Positions 46,436 to 56,639 of a stretch of 64,000 nucleotides of DNA are shown one piece after another (the stretch's first letter is position 1; each line of letters opens with the position of its first letter). Both the position numbers and the translations under genes were made by a program. Source of the DNA: Rhododendron vialii. Lineage: Eukaryota; Streptophyta; Magnoliopsida; Ericales; Ericaceae. Location: assembly GCF_030253575.1 (NCBI RefSeq), contig NC_080561.1, forward strand, positions 11,952,001 to 12,016,000, read 5' to 3'. The notes under the pieces were generated by a model that was not told the origin of the DNA, did not search any database, and was given only the letters and a program-made list of their open reading frames with translations.

Positions 46436-47635
46436 TGGCAATAGTAGTGCCCTTTTTGAAGTGGCTTAAGTACCATTATAAGCAAGATTGGTACTTGACC
46501 CACTTTTTTTGAAGTGGCTGCACGTTATCGTCGTACAAATTAGGCCATTTGTTAATTTGTAATGTCTATGAACAATAGAAATTCATAGGTGGTAAACTAA
46601 GAACAATGTATGATGCACTAATTTGTATCCTATCTGGTGATGTACTCGAATGTTGTTATCGTATGTATGTTATGTCATATTATGATAATGTGGGTCTGTT
46701 ATTATTAAGATTGTTTTGTAATTGATAATATCTTTGCATGACAGGGTTTCGTTGATTGTGTACTACAAATAGGGCGATGATGAATAAATTAAAAATGGTA
46801 AAGATGGTAGTTACCTTGGCGGGGTAACCTTAGTTGCAGCCATGAGTAACATCCAATAGTTTTTCATTAATTGCTTGAGCCCACATCGATTACATAACTG
46901 CTGGCTATGTTGGTGGCTATGATGATATTTTTCTGAGCCTAATGTTTGAATCACTTAACTGTACTTGCACTATATTAATGAGGGTTAATGGTGGCGATGA
47001 TGAAATTGTTCTGAGCCAATGGCATCCATTCATTCTTCTGAATACTTGGGGCCTGTTTGGATGGGGTATTGTGAAGGGGGATTATGTGTGTGTTTCTGTA
47101 GCAGTTGTGTTCTGAATGGTTTCTGCAGTTATGTTCTCTTCTGGGTCTGCAGTTTTGATCTGTTCTGGTTCTGCAGTTTGTTATGTTCTGGTTCTGCACT
47201 TTTGGAGGGGGTGTAGTGTGTGTGTAGCAGGTGCAGAGAGTGTATGCGTGTCCAAATTTTCGCTCTGTTCAGTTTTAAGCATGTTGTTTATGCTATGTTC
47301 AGTTGGCTATTCTGAATTCCAATGGTTCTAAGTGGTTCTTAATAGGGCAATGATGATAAAATGACAAAGTAAATGAAGGTAGTGCCTTGGCGGGGCAACT
47401 TGTGGTTGCAGCCATGCGTACCCTCGTGCGTTTCTTAGTAATTTCCTGAGCCTGCTATGATTTCTGCTCTATCCAGTTTGGGAGTTAAATGGTTTCTGCA
47501 GTTGTGTTCTGTTCAGGTTCTGCAGTTGTGTTCTGTTCTGATATTCTAGTTTTGATCTGTTCTGGTTCTGCAGTTTTGTTATGTTTTGGTTCTGTAGTTT
47601 TATTATGTTCTGGTTGTGCAGTTTTGGAGGGGGTG

Positions 47636-47687
<52 letters not shown>

Positions 47688-48605
47688 CAGGTGCATATAG
47701 TTTTGTTGCCTGTTTTCTGCTCATCTGTCCAGTTTTGTTGTTATGTAGTTTTGTTGCTCATCTGTCCAGTTTCTGGACTGTTGTTCCATTTTGTAACTGC
47801 TGCTGCTATTTTGAGGCTGTTTTGTTGTCACATTGTTTTGCCATGCTTTGGCATAGGTTTTACTGGCCACTCAGGTCTGTGCAGGTGTTTTTCCTATTTC
47901 TGTGCAGGTCTGGAATTTGGGTTTGAACAATGCTATTTTTTCCTGGATTTGAGCTATGGTTCCATGTGTTAGCTTGGGTATTTTTTGTGAGGTTGTAAAG
48001 TAGTGGCTATGATGAAATTTTTCTGAGCCAAATGTCATAAATGGTGGTGTTTTGGTATGGTATGGTGTGTGTGTGTGTTTAGGGGAGGAGCAGGTGTTGG
48101 ATGTGCAGGTGTGGCTTGTGTTATGATGGAGTTTTGGCATGGTGTGTTGAAGCTGTGTCCTAACTGTGTCCTAAGTGTGTCCTGCTGCTGGTGCGTTTTG
48201 GCATAGGTTTTGAGGCTGTTTTGGGCTATTTTTTGGTGGTTATGTTGCAGGCTGTTTTGGCCTGTTTTTTGGTGGTTTATGGCCATGTTTGGTTCCTGTT
48301 TCTAGGCTTCTTTTTAGCATACTTTACGGCTATTTTGTGCCATGTTTTGAGACAGTTTTTCGGCTTCTTCTTCTTACACTTAGGCCATGATGATATAAAA
48401 AAGACATTGGAAGGCATGTCACTTTATCTTGGCGAGACAAGTTATGAGGGTCAGCGGTTCAATCACCGTTCGGCAACATAACTTGTAGCCAAATAGTGTA
48501 CTATATGCCGGTAAAATATATCTGAGCCAAATAGAATTTCTAAGCATACTATTAGTATTGTTTCACATTTAAATATTCTAATTGTTGTATCCAAATAGAT
48601 TTTCG
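46436..48605. other. non-coding Harbinger interior with repeated modules
   Basis: No coding sequence is supported. The module CTTGGCGGGG(T/C)AAC...GTTGCAGCCATG occurs near 46815 and 47385, each after a GATGATGAATAAA/GATGATAAAATGA stretch, and a diverged form is near 48425. GAAATT(T/G)TTCTGAGCCAA recurs near 46925, 47000 and 48015. GTTCTGTTC(T/A)GGTTCTGCAGTT units repeat between 47100 and 47625, and a (GT)n microsatellite occupies about 47636-47685. Confidence 0.55.
47636..47685 (+). repeat. (GT)n microsatellite
   Basis: About 25 GT units inside the Harbinger element. Open frames through it are repeat artefacts. Confidence 0.9.
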
Positions 48606-48968
48606 ATGGGAAGTCAAGATAAAGATAAGTTTTGGGTGGTTTTCGTTGGCCATAAACCGGGAATATATACAAGTTGGGCGGCCGCGGAATTGCAAGTTAA
48701 TGGATACGCGGGGAACTTGAAGAAAAAGTACAACACATTAGACGAAGCGGAAGAAGCATTGTTAGCATTTCATGAGGAAAGATACCGGCTCATTCAAGAC
48801 ATACAGTTGGCTCAAACCCAACATCAATCAAGTGACGGTGCTTCGACATCCACGAGTGCTTTGGAAGTTCAACATAAAACTAGTCTAACAACATACTTTG
48901 TTGTAACTTTTTTATTAGGTTTCGTATGTTGTATTTTATTGGCACATCTGTTTTCTGGTTCGGAATGA
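48606..48968 (+). CDS. RNase H1-type hybrid-binding-domain protein with C-terminal membrane anchor, inside Harbinger
   Basis: 120 residues from the ATG at 48606. Residues ~8-52 (FWVVFVGHKPGIYTSW ... VNGYAG ... YNTLDEAEEALLAF) match the RNase H1 N-terminal / caulimovirus P6-type fold (PF01693 as I recall it), which binds RNA-DNA hybrids or dsRNA. No RNase H catalytic domain follows. After a Ser/Thr-rich linker (about 75-92), residues ~97-116 (YFVVTFLLGFVCCILLAHLF) form one hydrophobic helix and the protein ends in SGSE, a tail-anchor layout. It lies 2.2 kb downstream of ORF1 on the same strand, inside the TIRs. This is not a standard Harbinger gene. It could be an element-encoded accessory protein or a captured host gene. 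A first, non-coding exon is possible. Confidence 0.72.
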   Translation: MGSQDKDKFWVVFVGHKPGIYTSWAAAELQVNGYAGNLKKKYNTLDEAEEALLAFHEERYRLIQDIQLAQTQHQSSDGASTSTSALEVQHKTSLTTYFVVTFLLGFVCCILLAHLFSGSE

Positions 48969-49300
48969 AGTTGTAAGTTCTATTTCACAAATTCGGACGA
49001 ATTAGGTTGGGAAAGACTGTATAAGTTGTAAGAATTTCGTAAGTTGTACGTTTTATTTCCTAAATCACGTGATTATATATTGGTTCGATTATTCGGTTCA
49101 AAAGTAACGCATGGCTATGATGAAATATTCGCTGGTTCGAAAATTCACCTCACTTCAAAACATGATACAATACAGATGAACAATAGAAATACACTCTCAC
49201 ACACATACATCAAACAAATTAGGAAGCCATGAAAAGGCAAATCCATTTATTTGACAACTACAAATTTATTCTTCAAACACATGTCTTCAACTTCGACCAT

Positions 49301-49797
49301 CTAGTTTTCCCGACGACCGAAAATAAGGCCCAATTGATTGAATTTGGGAATTTGCCTGTCCCGATAAAGTCTCACTTGTGGCCGATCCTACATAAAGTAA
49401 GGAAAAACATTTAAGAAAATTTAGTAAACAAGACTTCCTATAAAATTCAATTTATTGAACAAGCCTTTATATAATATTTACTTACTCGGATTAATTCCTC
49501 CCAAACTTCATATTCTGCCACAACTTTGTTTTCATTTGAATCCCACCCAAATCCAGGACGGTGAAGTATTTCGGTTACGTAGAAAAAATCCCGTTTCCAA
49601 TACTTCATCTTCCCCAGGATATGATTTGGTTCGATACCTGCTTCAGGAAAAGAAGATTGTATTTGATTTTGGAGATATTCCAAGTATGCGGTTTGGCACT
49701 CACTGGGCTTGCCATTCCACATTCCTTGATCTACAAGGATCGTAAGCTTGGAAAGTAACGTTTCTTCCTCCACCTCGGTCCAAATTCGCTGTGCCAT
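49301..49797 (-). CDS. second, short Myb/SANT-like protein inside Harbinger
   Basis: Exon 1 49797-49486 (104 codons) ends at a perfect donor (CCGA|GTAAGT). Exon 2 49387-49301 follows TATGTAG and stops at 49301. Together they give 132 residues. The protein reads MAQRIWTEVEEETLLSKLTI, then ILGKMKYWKRDFFYVTEIL, GFGWDSNENKVV and VWEELI. The short second exon reads LYRDRQIPKFNQLGLIFGRR, matching the FPYFEDWQRLFG part of ORF1. It therefore has the whole Myb/SANT-like domain but no linker or C-terminal region. Transcription is convergent with the hybrid-binding-domain gene, 330 bases away. It may compete with ORF1 for DNA or be a second DNA-binding subunit; it could also be a decaying duplicate. An in-frame open stretch extends upstream of the chosen ATG. 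Confidence 0.7.
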
Positions 49798-49872
49798 CAA
49801 TATGATTGACCAACGAAATGAAAAACTTTTTTCCTCAATCAATATGAGATGTGAAATAAGAAGAAGAGACAT

Positions 49873-50460
49873 TGGAACAATTTATAAGGAAAAAATTTAC
49901 CAACTTAATTAGTTAGGCACATTTTGACCAAAAAAATATGTTGGTCACATGGGATTTCACCTAACAAAATTGTTGGACTCCAACTACCAAACAATGTATT
50001 TTTTCATAAAAAAAAAAAACAAAAAAAAAACCAGAATTTAAAAAAAAAACGAATTTTATCAAATTATAACTGACTTTTTTATTTTCTAATATTATTAAAT
50101 GTGTACATTTGTTAGACAAATTAAATACTACGGCTTAAAGTGTGAAATATTAATTATATTTTAAATGATATATATAACAAAATATATAATTAAGTTTCGG
50201 ACTGCACAAGGGCAAAAGGGTCATTTGACAGCTTTTTACATCATCCACCATTCCTTATACCCCCTATTAATCCTCTATCCAAACAAAGTATTACTTAATC
50301 CCCTTTCTCTAATACCTCATCCAAACAACCTACTATTTAATACCCCCTCCATAAACATCACATCAATGTGGGCCATCCCTTACTATCCAATACCCCCTAC
50401 TATCTAATCCCCCCTTATTACATAACACCTCCAAATTTAATCCCGCATCCAAACGAGCCG
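49873..50460. other. right non-coding end of the Harbinger element
   Basis: AT-rich spacer, then about 250 bases rich in TACCCCCTATTA/TAATCCCC and TCCAAAC motifs, the subterminal region matching the TACCCC-type motifs of the left end. No gene is seen. Confidence 0.5.
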
Positions 50461-50519
50461 ATTAAGTACTGAATTAAAAAAATGATAAATTAATTTTAGT
50501 TTCGATTCTCTCTTAATTT

Positions 50520-50960
50520 ACTAATGGTCACAATGTACTTATAATAATGGTGGAATGGTGATTGTGGCGGTGGCGGTGGTGGAGTGGTGGTGGTGTTGGA
50601 GTGCTGGCGATAGTGGTGTAATGCTGGTGGTGGAGTGATGGTGATGTAACGATAGCAGTGAATGGTGGCGGCGGCAGTGGAGTGATGGTGTAATGGTGAC
50701 AATGAGTGGTGCCGGTGGGGTGATAGTTATGCAATAGTGGCATTGTGGTGGTGACGGTGGCGACGGTGTTGTAGTGGTGGTGGTAGTGTGGTAATGGTGG
50801 TGGTGGGGATGGAGGGATAGGGGAGTGGCGGTGATATAGTGGCGACGGTGGTGGTGGAGTGATGGTGATAGAGTGATAGGGGAGTGGCGGTGATAGAGTG
50901 ATAGGGGAGTGGAGGTGATATAGTGGTGGTGGTGGTGGTGGAGCGGTTTTTGGAGTGGTA
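50520..50960. repeat. GGTGGT/GTGATG low-complexity tract
   Basis: About 440 bases of imperfect TGGTGG, TGGTGATG and GGGGAGTGGCGGTGATA units in the right half of the split MITE. The His/Pro/Thr-rich open frames on the minus strand are artefacts of this composition. Confidence 0.8.
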
Positions 50961-51163
50961 GTGGTGATTAAATGCAAGTACACAAAAATTCAGTCAGAAT
51001 TAAATAGTTCAAAGCTACTAAATTTTTTTCAACTTTTTAGCATATATTTTAAATAGCACTTAATTTGTTAAACAATGTATAACGTCGTTATCAAACCAAC
51101 TGAATCACTTATTACTTAATTGATTCAATTTTAAGTGCTGAATTTAAATTATCAAACAAACTC

Positions 51164-51768
51164 TTGGTGAATTCTAAGGAATCATGGCATTATCGGGCTC
51201 CCCAATTTAAATATGTATAAGGGGGAAAAAAAAAAAAAAAGTGGAGAATCATGGCCGCGATTCTATTTCCTATAATTGTATTTGTTCAGCAATGTTCCCA
51301 TAATTGCATTGATTGATTCTTCCTACTTTGACAATTTTCATTCCCAATAAGGCAACCAAATCTGTTTCCAAGTTTTAGAAATCACAAAATTGGGAAAATT
51401 AGTTGCCACGTGCCCTTTTGCTCCTTTTCCTTTCTTTTTTTTTTTCTCTCCCCCTCCGGGGAATTTATTTACACTAATCTAGTGCAAATGGAGTGCATTT
51501 ATCAAATTAAAAAGATAGCACGAAAATCATTACTCTTAGACTCTTAGTCGATTGATACTACGTAAACTATTAATTTACGAAACATAGTTTTCTTGATATT
51601 TTTTCGAATATCACACACTGTCTAAAATGAAAAAAATAACATTCTTTATTACTTCAAAAATGAAAAAAAATAACAGTCTTTATTACTTCAATGCTAGTCG
51701 ACTTAAAATCAAGGATCCTTAACAGGCAATATTTAGTGAACTTTCCAAAAATGAAACATCTCTCCTAT
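51164..51768. other. intergenic DNA upstream of the second MADS gene
   Basis: AT-rich with a short tandem repeat (AAATGAAAAAAATAACA(T/G)TCTTTATTACTTCAA twice, about 51627-51690). It contains the promoter region of the MADS gene. Confidence 0.45.
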
Positions 51769-51775
51769 TATAAAT
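51769..51775 (+). promoter_or_regulatory. TATA box of the second MADS-box gene
   Basis: CTATTATAAATCC lies about 100 bases upstream of the ATG at 51870. Confidence 0.6.
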
Positions 51776-51869
51776 CCTTGAACTAGTTAAATAGACTCAA
51801 TTAATCTTCTCCAAACCCAAGTTAATTTTCCCATCGATTTTCTCTCCTTCCAAACACATTATTGTCAGA

Positions 51870-53706
51870 ATGACCAGCAATGCTAATAAGAAGACCAAAA
51901 CCACCCAAGGCCGCCAGAAAATCGAAATCAAGAAAATCGAGAACATAAGCAACCGGCAGGTCACCTTCTCCAAGCGGCGCACCGGCTTGTTCAAGAAGGC
52001 GGCCGAGCTGTGTATCCTGAGCGGCGCCGAAGTGGCCATTATTGTCAGGTCCCCCGGGAAACGAACGTTTGCGTTTGGGCACACCAGCGTCGATGCTGTT
52101 ATCGGCCGTTACCTCGCCGGAAACAATCCCACCGCTGACGCCATCGTGGCGTCGATGCCGGCTGCCGGTGGTGGTCACCGGGCGTCGGAGGAGGAGTTTA
52201 ATCAGCATTATGATTTGGTTTCGAAGGAGCTGGAGGCGGAGAAGAGGCGGAGCGCCGTGATTGTGGAGTCCAAGGTTCGTAACATTTCGAAATCCAATTC
52301 ATCCGTTTTCGTTTTTTAGTCTCTCGTTTTACTCTAACCGAGGTATTAAACTTGTTTTCATGTTTTTTATTTATTTATTTATAGAGAATTGCTAGAACTA
52401 TGCACAAATATAAACCACGACCATTAAACCAAAGTGCATGTTCAATTGGTTACGATTACCTGATTGGGCTATAAATTTAAAGAAATACCTATTTCAGAAA
52501 TTTGGTTTGGTTTGTGTGTGACAAGTTTTTTTCCTTTCTTTTTAAGAATTGAAAATTTTGATTTGTTACACAAAGTAACAAAAAAAAAATTAAGGAAAAG
52601 GCCATAATTTTTATGGAAAGAATTCCTTCTATCTTCTTCCTCAATCATTTTATTATGGAAATCTGTGTCTATTCCAAACGAGAGAGAAATCTGAACCCAC
52701 CATATATAGAATGGAAATTGATTTTAGCATTTTAAAAATTGATGGAGAAGCTCCAAAACGAGGTTGTTTTGTGTATTAACACAGTTCAGTTTTGGAGCCT
52801 CTCAATCAATTTTTGGAGTGTCAAAATGACAATCCAGATGCGTATTTTGTTTTAAATTTGCCCCTGTCGGAACACGTAATCGTACAGGGGCGGAGCTATA
52901 TTGGTACTTGTATATACTTGATTTTTGAATATTATCGATAATTATTAGTATATAACTACTTATAATCTTAATAATTTTGGTTTGATTTAATAAAAAAATT
53001 TACATTCTCATTTCTCAATTTCTTTCATAAATAAAAAATAAGCACGTGACTTGTTGAAGTAGTCTAAAGAAAAAAAAATGATTGGTATACTTTCAACTAC
53101 ATTAGGATAGGATCATTTTAATGTGTAAATGCAACGTATTGGAAAACAAAAAATTTATGATATAATACGTATATGTCCGGAAAAAAAAAAGTCTATTAAG
53201 CAAAGGTCTCTCGGATCAAAATTCTGGATCCGCTACTAGTTAAGTATATGGATAGTGGTATCAAATGATATGAATTAATTGTATATGAATCATAGTGTCA
53301 CAGTTGTGACTCGTGAGTATATAAAATATTAATTACAGTAAAAAAGAGCTCTAGGGTATAACTTGAGTCTTGATGTATAACTTGAGCTATATAACAGAAG
53401 GCGGTAGATTGTGGTGGTTTTTGGTGGAACGAGCCGGTCGGCGACTTAGGATTGGCCGAGCTGGAGCGCTACGTGGCGGCGCTAGAGGAGCTGAAGAAGA
53501 ATGTGAGCATGAGAGCTGATGAGCTTATGCTGGCAAAAGAAGCTTCAAAATCTATGCTGCCTTCGACGATTTTCGGTATGAATCCTCCAGGTGCAAATAA
53601 TCCTGATGGGTATGGGTTAGCTGATCGTTTCATCAATCAAGCAAGTGAATGTGGAACTTCTATTGTTCCTCCAGGCTTTGACTTTGGAGAAGGGCTGCAG
53701 TTTTGA
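51870..53706 (+). CDS. type I (M-alpha) MADS-box transcription factor, AGL62-like, two exons
   Basis: Exon 1 51870-52274 and exon 2 53398-53706 join in phase 0 (TCCAAG|GTTCGT ... AACAG|AAG) for 237 residues. The MADS domain covers residues ~11-70 ([55 protein letters not shown]). A coiled segment ([18 protein letters not shown]) precedes the intron, and [19 protein letters not shown], the group's second motif, opens exon 2. It is a nuclear DNA-binding protein of the same subgroup as the gene at 35135 but clearly diverged. Its intron lies between the coiled segment and the WWNEP motif, where the 35135 gene has none. The intron contains a hAT-like insertion. A GA microsatellite of about 49 units begins 16 bases after the stop. 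Confidence 0.85.
52885..53239. mobile_element. hAT-like small element in the MADS intron
   Basis: The left end CAGGGGCGGAGCTATA and the inverted right end (CTAGTAGCGGATCCAG) resemble hAT-type termini and the element at 55024. AT-rich interior without genes. No 8-bp duplication could be confirmed. Confidence 0.45.
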
Positions 53707-53718
53707 AAGTTGGTGTTT

Positions 53719-53824
<106 letters not shown>

Positions 53825-54077
53825 TTGGTCATGGCTGATTAGGGATATATTGACACTCTAAGAATGCCGTTTTTGGTGTTCTAGAGGTGGAAATTGAATT
53901 TCAATTAAGTGTATCACACGGAATAGTATGTAGTACGAATTTTATTGCTCATTTTATGAATTTTTGTGGCTCATCTTATGCGTTTTTGTGGCTCATTTTA
54001 TTTTTTGGTGTATGGTAAACCCTTTACCAATTTATTGACTCATTTTATGAATGTTTGTGGCGTGAGATATAAATTTT

Positions 54078-54380
54078 GTAGTGGTTTAATTTATTTTACG
54101 ATTCTTTGTTACTTAATTTTACGAATTATCTTCGTGCTTTACGAATTTAGCAGTGTTTATGAATTTTGTAGTAAAAAGAGACGGCACAAGGTAAAAAAAG
54201 ACGCCTCAAAGTTATGAATTTTTGTCTATTAATTTTGTTGTGGTTTATTTTACGATTTTTTGTTACTTAATTTTACGAATTATCGTCGTGCTTTACGAAT
54301 TTAGCGGTGTTTATGAATTTTGTAGTAAAAAAAGACAGCACAAGGTAAAAAAAGACGCCTCAAAGTTATGAATTTTTGTG
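54078..54380. repeat. 158-base direct tandem duplication
   Basis: Two copies, starting at about 54078 and 54236, share TTTTACGAATTATC(T/G)TCGTGC, GTGTTTATGAATTTTGTAGT and AAGACGCCTCAAAGTTATGA with few differences. No coding role is seen. Confidence 0.85.
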
Positions 54381-54644
54381 ATGTTCTTTGTGAATTTTTG
54401 TAATCCAATATACCGTTTGTTTGGTGTTCAATAACAAAATTTCGTACTGATTTTTGAATTTTTGTGGGTCAAAATACAAAAAGGCATAAGATACACTAAT
54501 TTTTAGGGGTGTTTTACCCTAACCATGTTCCAATCATAATTGCTTTTCTGATTATCTTACAATGGAATTGTTTGCAGTTATTTTCACACATTGGTGCAAT
54601 AATTCCAATCACGTGTTGAAGGTCAGCGATTAATTAAAGGGGGA
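54381..54644. other. intergenic DNA
   Basis: AT-rich spacer after the tandem duplication; nothing recognised. Confidence 0.4.
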
Positions 54645-55023
54645 GTTAAATAGGTTATATAGGGGTCCTGTCCCCCCAAAGATACTTAATTCTCCATTCT
54701 TATTAGTGGTTTAAATTATTATGTTCTCATCCTGAAATTTGAAAAAAAATCCAACAATACCCTTCTACCCATTTTTCTATATAGCCTAATTAATCACCCC
54801 TCTCTCTCTCTCTCTCTCTCCTTCCTTCGGAAACCCTCGCCGGCCCCATCATTGTCGCCCCTCACCGTCTGTATCCCATCGCGGCTACCGTTCAATTGAA
54901 TCTCCATAGACGCCGTTTGAACTGTGGTTTTCAAGAATTTATTAGTGGCGGGTCAAGATGGAGGGGCTAGATACTGGTGAATCCCATTGAATTCCATCCG
55001 CAATATTTAACAAAACCCAGACG

Positions 55024-55420
55024 CAGGGGCGAAGCCAACATGTGACCAGGAGGGTCACGTGCCCCCTCCCCGGAATTTTATCCCTTACACTTTGTTTTTT
55101 GGTACACCTGCATAAAAAGTGTTAGAGAAATTGGAAATTTTGTGAGTAGGGCTTATTGTTTTTTTTTTTTTTCATGTGTTTTCAACCAAATTAATGGACC
55201 ACTTAAAGAATTAAATACTTGCTTCAGAGGGGCAAATAGCAAATTGCTAGTATTTTTTATCTTTTGTGCTTATATTTTGAATCTTTTGAATACATTAGGC
55301 TACAAGCTATTGTGCCTATTAAAGAATACTTAAATATTTTTGCTCAATATTTCTTCGTTAAATTTTATTGTGATTTTAAAATGATGCCCCTTCTAAATGG
55401 GATTCCTAGCTCCGCTACTG
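55024..55420. mobile_element. hAT-like non-autonomous element, 397 bp
   Basis: The ends are CAGGGGCGAAGCCAAC and, inverted, CAGTAGCGGAGCTAGG. Flanking octamers CCCAGACG (55016-55023) and CCCAAACA (55421-55428) agree at 6 of 8, the 8-bp size of hAT targets. No transposase. Confidence 0.6.
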
Positions 55421-55471
55421 CCCAAACAGTCTGGTGCAAGTGTAGTCCCATGAGTGATCAGGTGCTACTTG

Positions 55472-55702
55472 TTAGCCCCAAAAGTAGTCCAACAACATGT
55501 GGAAGGGCATCACGTTTTTGATAGGGTAGATCGAGACGTGCTTGGGGTGCAGATCTTCCTCCTTTATACCCAGTCGTTGTTCATCACTAGCGGTAGCCGA
55601 CGGCAGGGCGAACGGGACAGTTAGGTCATCAGAGATATCGTTGATGGGGTCGTGGACGATCTCACTGGCAAAGAAGTGCTTATCGGTGAAGTTGTCATAG
55701 AT
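55472..55702 (-). pseudogene. possible captured host exon, family not recognised
   Basis: On the minus strand a 15-base T run and GCAA precede an open frame reading IYDNFTDKHFFASEIVHDPI, then DDLTVPFALPSAT, DEQRLGIKEEDLHPKHVSIY and FHMLLDYFWG, stop at 55472. The amino-acid balance looks like real protein, unlike the surrounding AT-rich sequence, and GC content jumps here. The T run could be a polypyrimidine tract, though no clean AG precedes the frame. I cannot name the source gene. It is probably a gene piece carried by the inverted-repeat element. Confidence 0.4.
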
Positions 55703-56229
55703 TTGCAAAAAAAAAAAAAAATTATCTACAAATTTTTGTCCATTGGTAGATTTGGTAAAATAAATCATGAAATGGTGTTGAGCTTCAAATTTCATAGTAA
55801 TTTTGTGGAAATTATTCATGATAAGTATGGACAATTTGATTTGAATGTGTGGTTTGACTAATTTTGTGTTGAAATATGTAATGATAAAATATGGTAAATT
55901 TGCATAATTTTGTCATGAAATAGTTGTCGTAGTTGAATCTCAAATTTGTGTCCATAAATAATTCATGATACATGTGATCGATTTGAATATGTGGTTTGAG
56001 TATTTCATGGAAATTTTGCAGAATTTTTTCATGATAAATATGGTCGATTTTGAATGTGTGGTTTTTATTTTTATTTTGCATCAAAATGCGCCATGTATTA
56101 TCATGAAATATTTTTGCAAATTTACCATGAAATTGTTGATAATTTACCATGAACTTTCATGGTAACGAAGGGTCTATCCGGCGGCCATGGCTATGGGTTG
56201 CATTTGTTAGGGTTAGGAATAATTGATTG

Positions 56230-56233
<4 letters not shown>

Positions 56234-56287
<54 letters not shown>
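56234..56287 (+). repeat. (GA)n microsatellite
   Basis: About 27 GA units near the right end of the diverged inverted-repeat element. A second GA run lies at 56573-56603. Confidence 0.9.
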
Positions 56288-56291
<4 letters not shown>

Positions 56292-56570
56292 AATTAATAA
56301 GGGCAAAATGGACCATTAAACCAATTTAAGGATGAAAACAAAAGTTTTCAAATCCACCAGGATGAGGATGGGTACCTAAATAAGTCCTCTAAAGAGGATG
56401 CCTATTTAATTTCTTCATAATTCTACATCATTATTAGGATCAATAACAAATTGAGACGTCCAGTCTTTAACTGTCTTGGACTTGCTCAAAATCTATGACA
56501 CGTGGGAGATGATAGGTTGGAGCCAAGTCACATAATTCGCTTGTGACTACGAACACAGGCGTGAAAACAT

Positions 56571-56608
<38 letters not shown>

Positions 56609-56639
56609 GGATTCTGTTACCCATCATAGCCTTTGCTCC

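Larger units (their letters stand above)
41498..50460 (+). mobile_element. PIF/Harbinger transposon, 9 kb, apparently intact, four genes
   Basis: The termini are GGGCCTGTTTGGATGAGG and, inverted at the right, CGGCTCGTTTGGATGCGG, the classic PIF/Harbinger end. The flanking triplet ATT (41495-41497 and 50461-50463) is a 3-bp target duplication. It encodes a three-exon DDE transposase, a Myb/SANT-like ORF1 protein, a small RNase H1 hybrid-binding-domain protein with a membrane tail, and a second, short Myb/SANT-like protein on the minus strand. All frames are open. With both standard proteins intact it may be autonomous. Confidence 0.9.
41393..51163. mobile_element. older inverted-repeat MITE split by the Harbinger insertion
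   Basis: Left flank 41393-41497 (GGTCTGTTTGATAAAACTGA) and, inverted, the right end near 51163 (GAGTTTGTTTGATAATTTAA ... CAGCACTTAA) match as TIRs of one element whose halves are 41393-41497 and 50461-51163. The right half contains a GGTGGT-type low-complexity tract (50520-50960). No target duplication was resolved. Confidence 0.5.
54645..56418. mobile_element. diverged inverted-repeat element, 1.8 kb
   Basis: The left end (AGTTAAATAGG ... TTCTCATCCTGAAATTTG ... AATTAATCACCCCTCTCTCT) and the inverted right end (AAATTAAATAGG ... TTTTCATCCTTAAATTGG ... ATTAATTAATTCTCTCTCTC) run parallel with many mismatches. A CT tract inside the left end and a GA tract inside the right end (56234-56287) are symmetric. 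A hAT-like insertion and a possible captured exon lie within. Class uncertain, perhaps Mutator-like. Confidence 0.4.

Noticed and set aside
47469-47972. Cys/Val- and Thr/His-rich frames
   Set aside because: They come from the (GT)n microsatellite and GTTCTG repeats in the Harbinger interior.
48606-48968. Caulimovirus P6 relic or full RNase H1
   Set aside because: Only the N-terminal hybrid-binding fold is present, there is no catalytic domain or other viral gene nearby, and it sits inside Harbinger TIRs.
50528-50983. 151-residue His/Pro/Thr-rich frame
   Set aside because: Translation of a GGTGGT-type low-complexity tract; no start context or domain.
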